This document shows positions 51,147-62,124 of a stretch of DNA of 64,000 nt, in pieces. The position numbers were made by a program, and so were the translations under genes. Source of the DNA: JBGSLA01 sp963709285 (GTDB lineage Bacteria; Desulfobacterota; Desulfobaccia; Desulfobaccales; 0-14-0-80-60-11); contig CAVPVR010000003.1 of NCBI GenBank assembly GCA_963709285.1, positions 186,001 to 250,000 of the forward strand, given 5' to 3'. Numbering within the stretch: the stretch's first letter is position 1; every line of letters begins with the position of its first letter. The notes below the pieces were generated by a model. It was not told where the DNA came from and did no database searches. It saw only the letters and a program-made list of their open reading frames with translations.

Positions 51147-53224
51147 ACGTCGGCCTCACCAAGTGGGCCCGACTGCGAATCATCCTGGTGGGCCTGGGCC
51201 TGGCCTGCTTTGGGCTGGTGTTGGCCGGCCGTTTTTTTCACCTCCAGGTCATTTACGGGGCCCAGCTCAGAGAAAAACTGGACCAGGAGGTGGAGAAACA
51301 ATGCCCTATTATGCCGGTGAGGGGCCTTATCCTGGACCGGCGGGGGCTGGAACTGGCCATCAGCACCAAGAGTTACTCCTTGGTGGCCCACCCTCGTCAA
51401 ATTAAAAACGCCACCCTCCTAAGCCGTGAACTGTCCCACTCTCTAAATCTTTCTTTCCTGGAAATCAAAAAGACCCTCACCCGGGCCCAACCCTTCGTCT
51501 TCGTGAAACGCCATCTCACCCCGGAAAAAGAGGAGGCTTTCCACATCTGGAAAGACAGTACCGAAAGCCGGGCCCGGGCGGCCAGGAAGCGGGGGGAGCG
51601 TCCCGACGAAGACGCTATTTATCTCATCCCAGAGGCGCGGCGGTACTACCCCCAACAGGAGTTGGCCGGACCCATCCTGGGGTTCTGTGACATCGACGGC
51701 AACGGCCTGGAAGGCCTCGAACACATATTTAACCAGGAACTTTTTGGCAAGCCCAAGAAGTGTGTCAACATGCTGGACGCCAGAGGCCACATCGTAGTCT
51801 CCGGTGAAAAGGCCTGGGACCCGGACGTCATGGGGAACAACCTGGTTCTTAGCATAGACCGTACCATCCAGTACATCACCGAAAAAGAGCTGCAAAAGGG
51901 GGTGGAGAACTGGAACGCCGCCGCCGGCATGGTTCTGGTAACGAAACCCCAGACTGGTGAAATCCTGGCGATGGCCCAGGTTCCCCGTATGGACCCTAAC
52001 CTGCCCACCCGCTACCCCAAGGAGGCCAGGCGCAATCGCCTCCTCACTGACGCCCTGGAGCCGGGAAGTTCCTTCAAAGTTTTTATTGTGGCTGGTGCCC
52101 TGGACGTTGGGGTGGTCAAGCCCGCGGACCGGTTTCATTGCGAGAACGGCGTCTGGCACCTGGGGCCCAAGAACGTGATTCACGATGTGCACCCCTATGG
52201 AGGGCTCACGGTCCAGCAAGTCATCCAGAAATCTAGTAACATCGGTACTGCTAAGATTAGCAGCAAGTTGGGCCCCCGGCGTCTGGATCAGTATCTGCGA
52301 GACTTCGGCTTCGGGAAGAAAACGGGCATTCATTTTCCCGGGGAGACCACGGGCCTCGTAAAAAACCATCAACGCGCCCATTCCCTCATCGATAAGGTCA
52401 CCACCGCCTTTGGCCAGGGGGTGTCGGTGAGCGTCCTGCAGCTCACCATGGCCCTGGGGGCCATCGGCAACGGCGGCGTTCTCATGGAGCCCATCCTGGT
52501 AAAGGAGATCGTCAGTCCCAGGGGGGAGAAGGTGAAGGAGTTCAAGCCCCGGCCGGTGCGGCGGGTGCTCTCCGAAGAGACGGCCGCGACCATGCTAAGT
52601 ATCATGGAAACAGTAACCCAGCAAGGAGGAACCGCAACCCAGGCCTCGCCCCCGGGTTTCACCACGGCCGGGAAAACCGGCACAGCCCAGAAGCTGGAGG
52701 GCCGGGCCTACTCCCACAGCAAATACAACTCCGTGTTTATGGGCCTCATCCCAGCTCACCAGCCGGTGCTGGCCATCACTGTCATTGTTGAGGAATCCAA
52801 GGGAGCCATTTACGGTGGTGTGGTGGCCGCGCCCATCTTCCGGGAGATTGCCGGCCAGACTCTCAGGGTTTTAGGCTATTATCCCCAGCCCGACACGAGT
52901 GATTCGATTTTGGCCAAAAATAAGCCAACCGCGCCCAAACCAACCATTGCCCCAGCCCCGGAAGTTGTGCCACTCCAAGCCGCCATGGTTGGTCCCCTGA
53001 ACTTGCAAAAGCTGACAGCTAAGCCGGAATTGCCCTCCGGGCCTCTGAAGGTCATGCCGGACCTGCAGGGCATGACCATCCGACGGGCACTGGGGCTCTT
53101 GCACGCCTCCGGGGTCCGCTGCCGGGTGCAAGGAACCGGCCTGGCAGTGGCCCAGGACCCGCCTCCGGGCACGCCCCTGGAGCCGGGGACTATTTGTGTG
53201 GTGAAGTTTGAGCCTCATTCCTGA
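51143..53224 (+). CDS. ftsI: Septal peptidoglycan transpeptidase FtsI (PBP3) with PASTA
   Basis: Membrane-anchored class B penicillin-binding protein that crosslinks septal peptidoglycan. At 693 aa it has an N-terminal anchor (about 12-36), a dimerisation domain, and the transpeptidase domain with SxxK in EPGSSFK near residue 309, SSN near 363 and KTGT near 510. A PASTA domain fills the last 60 residues (PDLQGMTIRRALGLL), which is usual in Gram-positive and deltaproteobacterial forms but absent from E. coli FtsI. It works with FtsW from the same cluster. Confidence 0.93.
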   Translation: MNVGLTKWARLRIILVGLGLACFGLVLAGRFFHLQVIYGAQLREKLDQEVEKQCPIMPVRGLILDRRGLELAISTKSYSLVAHPRQIKNATLLSRELSHSLNLSFLEIKKTLTRAQPFVFVKRHLTPEKEEAFHIWKDSTESRARAARKRGERPDEDAIYLIPEARRYYPQQELAGPILGFCDIDGNGLEGLEHIFNQELFGKPKKCVNMLDARGHIVVSGEKAWDPDVMGNNLVLSIDRTIQYITEKELQKGVENWNAAAGMVLVTKPQTGEILAMAQVPRMDPNLPTRYPKEARRNRLLTDALEPGSSFKVFIVAGALDVGVVKPADRFHCENGVWHLGPKNVIHDVHPYGGLTVQQVIQKSSNIGTAKISSKLGPRRLDQYLRDFGFGKKTGIHFPGETTGLVKNHQRAHSLIDKVTTAFGQGVSVSVLQLTMALGAIGNGGVLMEPILVKEIVSPRGEKVKEFKPRPVRRVLSEETAATMLSIMETVTQQGGTATQASPPGFTTAGKTGTAQKLEGRAYSHSKYNSVFMGLIPAHQPVLAITVIVEESKGAIYGGVVAAPIFREIAGQTLRVLGYYPQPDTSDSILAKNKPTAPKPTIAPAPEVVPLQAAMVGPLNLQKLTAKPELPSGPLKVMPDLQGMTIRRALGLLHASGVRCRVQGTGLAVAQDPPPGTPLEPGTICVVKFEPHS

Positions 53225-53307
53225 GAGTTGACCCTTTGGGTTGCTAAGGTTTTCGAGTTGGGATAGATTGGAGAAAATTTCTTAGAAAAAGAGAAAATTT
53301 ACCTTAG

Positions 53308-54852
53308 ATGCAGCAAAAACCGGAGCATGGGCGGGGAAAAACCCTCAAGCAGCTCCTGAGCGGCCTCAATGGCCTCCAGGTTATGGGTGACGACCGTCTG
53401 ATCGTCCCCGGAGTGGCTTACCACTCCCAGCAGGTGGTCCCCGGAGGCGTATTTGTGGCCTTAAAGGGCGCCAGGATGGACGGGCACCGCTTTCTTGACC
53501 AGGCCCTGGCCCAGGGCGCCCGGGTGGTGGTCACTGAAGAGAGTTTCGAGCCTCCGGCCGGGGTGACCGCAGTGCGGGTCCCCCAGGCCCGGCTGGCCCT
53601 GGCCCACCTAAGCGCCGCCTTTTACAGCCACCCCAGCCGGGAACTGGTCCTGGTGGGGATCACCGGCACCAACGGCAAGACCACCACCAGCTTTCTCCTG
53701 GAGGCCATCCTGCGGGCTGCCGGCCACCGGGTGGGGGTGGTGGGCACCGTGAACTACCGGGTGGGAGGGAAGACCTGGCCAGCGCCGGTGACCACCCCTG
53801 AGTCCCTTGATCTTCAGCGGCTCCTGCGAGAGATGCAGGAAATGGGAGTGAGCCACACGATCCTGGAAGTCTCCTCCCATGCTCTGGAGCAGCACCGGGT
53901 GGACGCGGCCAGCTTCGACGCCGGGGTCTTCACCAACCTCTCCCAGGACCACCTGGACTACCATCAGAATCTGGAGGACTATTTCCGGGCTAAATCCCGG
54001 CTCTTTTGTGAAATTCTGATGAACGGGGCGGAGCGCCATGGTCTGGCGGTCCTCAACCTAGACGACCCCCGGGGTCAGCACCTGCATGAACGGGTGGAGG
54101 TACCGAGACTATCTTACGGTCATCATCTGGAAAGTACTGTGCGGCCCCTCTCCTGGCACTTCCAGCGCCACGGCTTAGAAGCTCTGCTGATTACGCCCGC
54201 AGGTAAATTGGAGATTACCTCGCGTCTGGTGGGGCCCTATAACCTGTCCAACATCATGGCTGCGGCGGCTACGGCCCTGGGTTTGGGGGTGAGTTTGGAG
54301 GCAGTGAAGCAAGGACTGGCCGCCCTCTCCGGCGTGCCGGGCCGCCTGGAGCGTTTAGGACCGCCGGCAGGACCTAGCGTGTTCGTGGACTATGCCCACA
54401 CCCCGGATGCCCTGGCCCAGGTATTGGCCGCGCTGAATTCTCTCGATTTCGAGCGCATCATTACCGTTTTTGGCTGTGGCGGAGACCGGGACCGGACCAA
54501 ACGGCCTCTCATGGGACAGGCTGCCGCCCGGGGGAGCCAACTCCTGGTGGTGACCAGCGATAATCCCCGAACCGAAGCCCCCCTGGACATCATTCGGGAC
54601 ATTGAAGCGGGCCTCGAGATCATACATTATCCTAGCCTGAGCCTGGCCGCCGCCCGGCGCGGGGAGCAAGGCTATCTGGTGGTGCCGGACCGCCGGGAGG
54701 CTATCCGCCTGGCCGTGGACCTGGCCGACCGGCCCGACGCCGTGCTGGTGGCCGGCAAGGGCCACGAAGATTACCAGATCTGGGGTGACGAAAAGATTCA
54801 CTTCGACGACCGGGAAGAGGCTCTCGAAGCCTTACAGGAGCGTGACCGCTGA
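53308..54852 (+). CDS. murE: UDP-MurNAc-tripeptide synthetase MurE (DAP-type)
   Basis: Adds meso-diaminopimelate to UDP-MurNAc-L-Ala-D-Glu in the cytoplasm. The 514 aa ligase has the P-loop GTNGKTTTS near residue 118, EVSSHALEQHR, and DNPRTE near residue 417, where the DNPR motif marks the DAP-specific form. The ATG follows TACCTTAG. murF begins in the overlapping TGATG at 54852. Confidence 0.95.
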   Translation: MQQKPEHGRGKTLKQLLSGLNGLQVMGDDRLIVPGVAYHSQQVVPGGVFVALKGARMDGHRFLDQALAQGARVVVTEESFEPPAGVTAVRVPQARLALAHLSAAFYSHPSRELVLVGITGTNGKTTTSFLLEAILRAAGHRVGVVGTVNYRVGGKTWPAPVTTPESLDLQRLLREMQEMGVSHTILEVSSHALEQHRVDAASFDAGVFTNLSQDHLDYHQNLEDYFRAKSRLFCEILMNGAERHGLAVLNLDDPRGQHLHERVEVPRLSYGHHLESTVRPLSWHFQRHGLEALLITPAGKLEITSRLVGPYNLSNIMAAAATALGLGVSLEAVKQGLAALSGVPGRLERLGPPAGPSVFVDYAHTPDALAQVLAALNSLDFERIITVFGCGGDRDRTKRPLMGQAAARGSQLLVVTSDNPRTEAPLDIIRDIEAGLEIIHYPSLSLAAARRGEQGYLVVPDRREAIRLAVDLADRPDAVLVAGKGHEDYQIWGDEKIHFDDREEALEALQERDR

Positions 54853-56252
54853 TGCCTGCCGCCTTTACCGCCGCCGACCTAATCGCCGCCTCTGGGGGTT
54901 CTCTCATCCAGGGCCGGGGGGAGGACGCCTTTGTGGGGGTGAGCACCGACTCCCGGACCTGCCAGGCCGGGGAACTTTTTGTGCCTCTGCGGGGCGAGCA
55001 CCACGACGGCCATGATTACATCCCCAAGGCCCTGGGCCGGGGAGTGCGGGGAGTGGTGGTGGAAGGAAGAATCCTGCGCCAGAATGGGTTCCTCTCTCGT
55101 GTCCCGCCGGAACTCACCACCGTGGCCGTGGCTGACACGTTGACGGCCCTGGGGGACCTGGCCCAAGCCTGGCGCCGCCGTTTTACCATCCCGGTGGTGT
55201 CCTTGACCGGCAGTTGCGGCAAGACCACGGCCAAGGAGATGACCGCCCTGGCCCTTTCCCGGTTTTATCGGGTCTTGAAAAACGATTTGAACCTGAATAA
55301 TCTTATCGGCCTGCCCCAGACCCTCCTCCAGTTGGACGGGAGCTTTGACGCCGCGGTGTTGGAGATGGGCATGAACCGGTTTGGGGAAATCCGCCGCCTC
55401 ACCGCCATCAGCCAGCCCACCGTGGGGGTGCTCCTGAACGTGCATCCGGCCCATACCGAGGGGGTGGGCTGCGTCGAAGGCGTGGCCCGGGCCAAGGGGG
55501 AACTCATCCAGGCCCTCTCCCGGGAAGCCACCCTGGTCTATAACGCCGACGACCCGCGGGTGGCTTGCCAGGCCGCCGGGTTCCCCGGCCGCCGCCTGGG
55601 GTTCGGCTTCGGTCCTGAGGCCGATCTCAGGGTCCTGAGCCGGCAGTCCCGGGGGATGGCGGGGCAGGTGATTCAGGCAGCCTGGGAAGGAAGCGTTTGG
55701 CCCATTACCCTGGGGGTCCCCGGGGAGCATCAGGCGATGAACGCTCTGGCCGCCACTGCCGTGGCCCTGGCCCTGGAGCTGCCTCCTGGGGAGGCGATTG
55801 CAGCACTGGCCGGCTTTCAAGCCATCCAGCGGCGCTCCCAGGTGCTGGATTTGCCCTTCGGGGTGCATCTGTTGAACGACTGCTACAACGCCAATCCGGG
55901 CTCCATGGCCACGGCCCTGAACACCCTGTTGGAGTTGAAGGGAGCAGGCCGAGCCGCCGCGGCCCTGGGGGACATGCTGGAGCTGGGGACCGGCGCAATA
56001 GAGGCTCACCGGGAACTAGGCCGCCAGGCTGCCCAGGCTGGGCTGGATTTTTTAGTGATCTACGGCAACCACCGCCATGAGGTGGCGGCGGGCGCCGAGG
56101 AGGGGGGTCTCCCCGCGCCCTACCTCTTCCCGGTGGCCACCAAAGAAGAAGGGGCCCGTTTGCTCAACGATTTCCTCAAACCGGGGGACTGGCTTTTGGT
56201 GAAAGGCTCCCGCTCAATGCAGATGGAGGACATTATCAATCTCTTGAAGTAG
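54852..56252 (+). CDS. murF: UDP-MurNAc-pentapeptide synthetase MurF
   Basis: Adds D-Ala-D-Ala to the UDP-MurNAc-tripeptide. The 466 aa protein has the P-loop SCGKTTAKEM near residue 119, NLNNLIGLPQTLLQ, and NDCYNANPGSM in the last domain, which is a MurF signature. Start and murE stop share TGATG, so translation is coupled. It is followed by a 93-bp gap to mraY. Confidence 0.95.
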   Translation: MPAAFTAADLIAASGGSLIQGRGEDAFVGVSTDSRTCQAGELFVPLRGEHHDGHDYIPKALGRGVRGVVVEGRILRQNGFLSRVPPELTTVAVADTLTALGDLAQAWRRRFTIPVVSLTGSCGKTTAKEMTALALSRFYRVLKNDLNLNNLIGLPQTLLQLDGSFDAAVLEMGMNRFGEIRRLTAISQPTVGVLLNVHPAHTEGVGCVEGVARAKGELIQALSREATLVYNADDPRVACQAAGFPGRRLGFGFGPEADLRVLSRQSRGMAGQVIQAAWEGSVWPITLGVPGEHQAMNALAATAVALALELPPGEAIAALAGFQAIQRRSQVLDLPFGVHLLNDCYNANPGSMATALNTLLELKGAGRAAAALGDMLELGTGAIEAHRELGRQAAQAGLDFLVIYGNHRHEVAAGAEEGGLPAPYLFPVATKEEGARLLNDFLKPGDWLLVKGSRSMQMEDIINLLK

Positions 56253-56345
56253 CTGAAACCAGCAGCTTGAACGGGTTTTCCGGAATAGAAAACGGGGTTC
56301 ACAAAAAATCTATCTCTGATGACACTATTAAAGAGAGCATAACGC

Positions 56346-57425
56346 GTGTTTTACCATCTCTTATTTCCCTTAAAGACGTTTTTCAGCCCGTTCAATGTAT
56401 TCCGCTATATCACCTTCCGCAGCTTTGCCGCCATTCTTACGTCTCTGGTGATCTCCCTGCTGGTGGGCGCCTGGTGCATCAAGAAGCTGAAAGAATTGCA
56501 GATCGGCCAGTTCATCCGGGAAGACGGTCCCCAGTCACATTTTTCCAAGGCCGGGACCCCCACCATGGGCGGCATCATGATTATTTTTTCCTTGCTGGTG
56601 AGCACCCTCTTGTGGGCCGATCTGAGAAATCCTTATATCTGGCTTCTCGTTCTGGTGACTCTGGGTTTTGGTTTTGTGGGCTTCCTGGACGACTATCTCA
56701 AGGTCATCAAGAAGCACAACCGGGGCCTCACCGGCCGAGAAAAAATCTTGGGGCAAACCTTCATTGCGCTGGTGGCCGCCCTCTGGCTCTACTTTTTGCC
56801 GTCTTTTAAAACCACCCTGACTATTCCTTTTTTTGAAGGAGTGCGCCCCAATCTCTCTTGGGGATTTATCCCGTTGGCAATTCTGGTTATCGTGGGCACG
56901 GCTAACGCCGTGAACCTAACCGACGGCCTGGATGGGCTGGCCATCGGCCCGGTGACCATTGCCGCCGTTTTTTATGCCATTTTTGCCTATCTGACCGGGA
57001 ACGCCATCATCGCCAAGTATTTGAAAATCACTTTCATTCCCGGGGTGGGTGAACTCACCGTGTTTTTAGGAGCCGTAGTGGGCGCCGGCATCGGCTTTCT
57101 GTGGTACAACTCCTACCCGGCCCAGGTGTTCATGGGGGACGTGGGGGCTCTGGCCCTGGGGGGAGTGCTGGGCACCATAGCCCTGGCCACCAAGCAAGAG
57201 ATCCTGCTCATCCTGGTGGGGGGCCTTTTTGTGGTGGAGGCCCTGAGTGTCATCCTCCAGGTGAGCTTTTTTAAAGTCACCAACGGCCGCCGCATCTTCC
57301 GCATGGCCCCCATCCATCATCATTTCGAACTCAAGGGGTGGCCTGAGCCCAAGGTTATCGTGCGTTTTTGGATCATTGCCATCGTGCTGGGGATTTTATC
57401 CCTGAGCACCTTAAAATTGCGCTGA
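56346..57425 (+). CDS. mraY: Phospho-MurNAc-pentapeptide transferase MraY
   Basis: Integral membrane enzyme that makes lipid I from UDP-MurNAc-pentapeptide and undecaprenyl phosphate. The 359 aa protein has about ten membrane helices and the signatures KAGTPTMGG, FLDDYLKVIKKHNRGL, NAVNLTDGLDGLA and MAPIHHHFE. The start is a GTG at 56346 with an AGAGAG element upstream, and the opening FYHLLFPLKTFFSPFNVFRY is typical. murD begins 1 nt after its stop. Confidence 0.95.
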   Translation: MFYHLLFPLKTFFSPFNVFRYITFRSFAAILTSLVISLLVGAWCIKKLKELQIGQFIREDGPQSHFSKAGTPTMGGIMIIFSLLVSTLLWADLRNPYIWLLVLVTLGFGFVGFLDDYLKVIKKHNRGLTGREKILGQTFIALVAALWLYFLPSFKTTLTIPFFEGVRPNLSWGFIPLAILVIVGTANAVNLTDGLDGLAIGPVTIAAVFYAIFAYLTGNAIIAKYLKITFIPGVGELTVFLGAVVGAGIGFLWYNSYPAQVFMGDVGALALGGVLGTIALATKQEILLILVGGLFVVEALSVILQVSFFKVTNGRRIFRMAPIHHHFELKGWPEPKVIVRFWIIAIVLGILSLSTLKLR

Positions 57426-57426
57426 T

Positions 57427-58771
<1,345 letters not shown>

Positions 58772-58788
<17 letters not shown>

Positions 58789-59944
58789 CCTGGCCCAAAA
58801 CTCCCACCACGACCTCGCCTTGCTGGCGAGCGCCTTGACTCTGGTGTCCCTGGGTCTCACCATGGTCTTTATTTCCTCCACCGTCATGGCTAATGCCCAA
58901 TACCAGGACCCATATTTCTTTGTGAAGCGCCAGGGCATGTATGCCCTCTTGGGGGTGGGAGTCCTGGTGGCGGGCCGCTCCGTGGACTACCATCTATACA
59001 AGCGCTGGGTCTACTGGTTATTATTGTTGGCCCTTATCGGTCTCGTTCTGGTTTTCATCCCCGGCCTGGGCGCCAGGGTGCGGGGTGCAGCCCGCTGGGT
59101 GCGTGTGGGTTCTCTAACTCTGCAACCCTCCGAGTTCGCCAAACTGGCCATGGTTATTTTTCTGGCCTATTCTCTGTCACGCAAACAGGAAAAGATGAAA
59201 TACTTCGCCATCGGCTTTCTCCCTCACATGGTAGTAGCCGGTTTGTTCATCGCCCTTATCGGCAAAGAGCCGGACTTCGGCACTGCCCTCACCCTGACCG
59301 GCATTGTCTTCATTATGCTCCTGGTAGGAGGGACCCGCCTCACCTATATCCTCATTTCGTTCTGCTTGGGGGCGCCTCTGGCCGTTATCATGGTCCTTCG
59401 GGACCCCAAGAAATTCTCCCGCGTCTTGTCGTTCCTCGACCCCTGGAAATACGGCCAGGACGTGGGTTACCAGTTGAAGCAGTCCCTTTTGGCCATCGGC
59501 TCCGGGGGCCTTCTGGGCATGGGGCCGGGCCAAAGCCGGGCCAAACTCTTCTACCTCCCCGACGCCCACACTGACTTTATCCTTTCCATCTTTAGCGAAG
59601 AGTTGGGTTTTGTGGGGATTCTCCTCATCCTGGCCCTGTTCACCCTGCTGGTGTATCGAGGCATCCGGGTGGCCCTGCGGGCCCCGGACGCTTTTGGTTC
59701 ATACTTGGCCTTGGGCCTGACTTTGCTTATCGGCCTGCAAGCTTGCATCAACATGGGAGTGGTGAGTGGTCTGCTGCCCACCAAGGGTCTTTCCCTCCCC
59801 TTTCTGAGTTACGGCGGCTCTTCTTTGCTGGTTAACCTCCTGTCGGTGGGCATCCTGCTGAATATCAGCAGTCAAATAAAGCAGCCGGCTGCTGTAGCAA
59901 ACGGCAATCCAGCCGGGAAGAAAAAGAGCCCGGCTTCTCCTTGA
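58772..59944 (+). CDS. ftsW: Septal peptidoglycan polymerase FtsW
   Basis: SEDS-family glycosyltransferase that polymerises lipid II into glycan at the septum, paired with FtsI. The 390 aa protein has about ten membrane helices, GAARWVRVGSLTLQPSEFAK, the acidic residue in GKEPDFGTAL and the signature GLLPTKGLSLPFLSYGGSS. The ATG lies in the end of murD, with GGAGG nearby. The tail after the last helix is basic. Confidence 0.94.
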
Positions 59945-60041
59945 AACTTATGGGAATTAGGCTTCTTGCCATGGGGGACACTGGTAAGCCTAAGAATAAG
60001 AGGGGCAATCGGCAAACATCAGGCAGAAGGGGGAGACTGCC

Positions 60042-60800
60042 ATGGGATATGCTATTTTAAAAGACCAAGGGGCTATTCGAAACAAGATTCGGGAACTGTT
60101 CACCATCCGCACCCGCTCCCGCCGGCGGGTCATCTTGGGGCCTGTGGCGGGCCTGGTTCCTCTCGACCACCTTCCAGACATCCACGACGTGGAGCTTTAC
60201 TCTTGGGGCCAGGAGAGCCTTCCTGACCTGACGCCCCTGGCCACCCTGGCGGAAAAAGGGGTCAGGGTAAACTGGGTAGACCCCATGCATCTCAGGCTTT
60301 ACTGGGTCAAAGGAAAAGGCGCCGTAATCGGCCCGGGATTTAGGTCCGCGCAATTGCTGGCAGAATTGGACCGGGAGGATTACTGCGACCTGGCCCTCTA
60401 CCTCGACGCAGCCGCCCTGATGGCCGTGGACGAGGTGTTGGGCCCCTTGCTCCTCGACCCAGCCGGCAGCGACACCTTTTCTGATTTACAGGAAAGCTGC
60501 ACCCTGCTGTGGCGCCTGGCCGAGGGCATCACTTCGGCAGAACCGGTGAAGGTTTGCAGCACCAAGGCATTGCCGCGTCCGGCCAAACCTGGGCTGGAGG
60601 ATTCGCCCCAGGCCAGGCAGTCCTTGGCGATCCTGGCAGACCGACAGAGGGCTTCGGTGCTGGAGAGTTGGTACAACTTTCTCGCCGAGGAGACCCAGGG
60701 GGATGAGGGACTATTGTGTTTTTACGATCGGCCCCGTACTAAACGGATAGAGCATTATTGCCGTTTTTACGTCTGCCTCAATGGGGTTTTTGGGGGCTGA
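60042..60800 (+). CDS. Unrecognised gene in dcw cluster, PLD-like segment
   Basis: A 252-residue cytosolic-looking protein, well positioned (GGGGGAG before ATG 60042), inserted between ftsW and murG where no gene is usual. I do not recognise the family. A segment near residues 79-106 (VDPMHLRLYWVKGKGAVIGP) resembles the phospholipase-D-type motif HxKxxxx...G(S/A) with H83, but lysine is replaced by arginine and the GSxN part by GPGF, so it would be catalytically degenerate. The C-terminus ends with several aromatic and cysteine residues. Codon usage looks like its neighbours. A fold prediction is needed before naming a role. Confidence 0.7.
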   Translation: MGYAILKDQGAIRNKIRELFTIRTRSRRRVILGPVAGLVPLDHLPDIHDVELYSWGQESLPDLTPLATLAEKGVRVNWVDPMHLRLYWVKGKGAVIGPGFRSAQLLAELDREDYCDLALYLDAAALMAVDEVLGPLLLDPAGSDTFSDLQESCTLLWRLAEGITSAEPVKVCSTKALPRPAKPGLEDSPQARQSLAILADRQRASVLESWYNFLAEETQGDEGLLCFYDRPRTKRIEHYCRFYVCLNGVFGG

Positions 60801-60924
60801 CCTGGCAAATACGGAAGCCCGGGTAAACTTTTTAAACCAAGAAACTTGAAGAGAATATGGGAGGGGGCAGAGGCTCAAGACCTTTGGCCCCCTTTCCCCC
60901 CAAGACCCTTTGAGAGGATAGGCC

Positions 60925-62001
60925 ATGCATCCCAGGGTGGTGATTGTGGGCGGCGGCACCGGCGGTCACCTGTTTCCGGGCATTGCGGTGGCCCAGGAGT
61001 TTCGGGAAGGCCATCAGGCTGAGGTTATTTTCCTCACCACGCCCAAGCCGGTGACCATCCAGATCCTGGAAAAATACCAGCTCACCTGGGAAGCCGTGGC
61101 CAGTCGAGCCGTCAAGGGTATGGGGCTTTTTGCCCGCCTCCAAGCCTGGTTCGGGGTCCCGGGCCATGTCCTAGCAGCCCGCCGCCGGCTAAAAAATCTA
61201 AAGCCTGACCTGGTTTTTGGGGTGGGAGGCCACGCTTCCGGGCCGGTGGGAGTGGCGGCCTGGACCCTGGGCATCCCCCTGGCCATTCACGAGCAAAATG
61301 CCATCCCGGGTCTCACCAATCGTTTGCTGGCCCATCTGGCCAGTCGGGTTTTCCTTTCTTTCCCTGACGACGTGAGCCACTTTGCCCCTGAGAAAAGCCG
61401 CTGGACGGGGAACCCCATCCGTACCGAATTTTTCGAACCCCCGCCGCCCCGAGCAGAGAGCCCTTTCACCGTGCTGGTCATGGGAGGGAGCCAGGGGGCC
61501 CACCACTTGAACGTGGAAGTTCTGAAGGGCCTGCCTCTCTTAACGGCCTACCAGGACCGCCTCACCTTCTTGCACCTCACGGGCGACGCCGACCTGGACC
61601 TGGTGCGTCAGGGTTACCAGGAAGCGGGGTTTGCCGCCGAAGTAGCCGCTTTTACCCCGGAGGTGGCCGCCTGGATGGCCCGGGCGCATCTCCTGGTGTG
61701 CCGGGCCGGGGCCTCCACCCTGGCTGAGCTGGCGGCCCGGGGACGAGCCGCGCTCCTGGTCCCCTATCCCTTTGCCGCGAACAACCATCAGGAGGCCAAC
61801 GCCCGGTTTTTGGAAAACGCCGGAGCCGGGGCCCTCATCTTAAATAAACATTTTACAGGAGAGGTCTTGGCTGATACGATATTACAGTTTTTGGCGCAGC
61901 CGGAACGCCTCCAGGCCATGGAGGCCGCCAGCCTGCGCCTGGCCAAACCCCACGCCGCCAGGGAGATCGTGGAGGGCTCCCTGGAGCTAATAAAAACATG
62001 A
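60925..62001 (+). CDS. murG: Lipid II synthase (GlcNAc transferase) MurG
   Basis: Inner-membrane-associated GT-B glycosyltransferase that adds GlcNAc to lipid I to make lipid II. The 358 aa protein has GGGTGGHLFPGIA near the N-terminus, HEQNAIPGLTNR, MGGSQGAHHLN and CRAGASTLAEL, all diagnostic. Start ATG 60925 follows GAGAGGA. It lies after the unrecognised gene and before murC. Confidence 0.95.
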   Translation: MHPRVVIVGGGTGGHLFPGIAVAQEFREGHQAEVIFLTTPKPVTIQILEKYQLTWEAVASRAVKGMGLFARLQAWFGVPGHVLAARRRLKNLKPDLVFGVGGHASGPVGVAAWTLGIPLAIHEQNAIPGLTNRLLAHLASRVFLSFPDDVSHFAPEKSRWTGNPIRTEFFEPPPPRAESPFTVLVMGGSQGAHHLNVEVLKGLPLLTAYQDRLTFLHLTGDADLDLVRQGYQEAGFAAEVAAFTPEVAAWMARAHLLVCRAGASTLAELAARGRAALLVPYPFAANNHQEANARFLENAGAGALILNKHFTGEVLADTILQFLAQPERLQAMEAASLRLAKPHAAREIVEGSLELIKT

Positions 62002-62124
62002 GTAAAGGGTTGTGCACCCTCCCCCTAACCCCTACGATCAAGGGAGGGGAATAGCTGATAAACCCCGTTGCGATAAAGATAATAACATGGTTGATAGAGC
62101 CCTCTTAACATTGGTTGTTTTTTG

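Noticed and set aside
54879..56009. A 376-codon minus-strand frame inside murF
   Set aside because: Fully overlaps the well-supported murF gene and shows only low-complexity composition.
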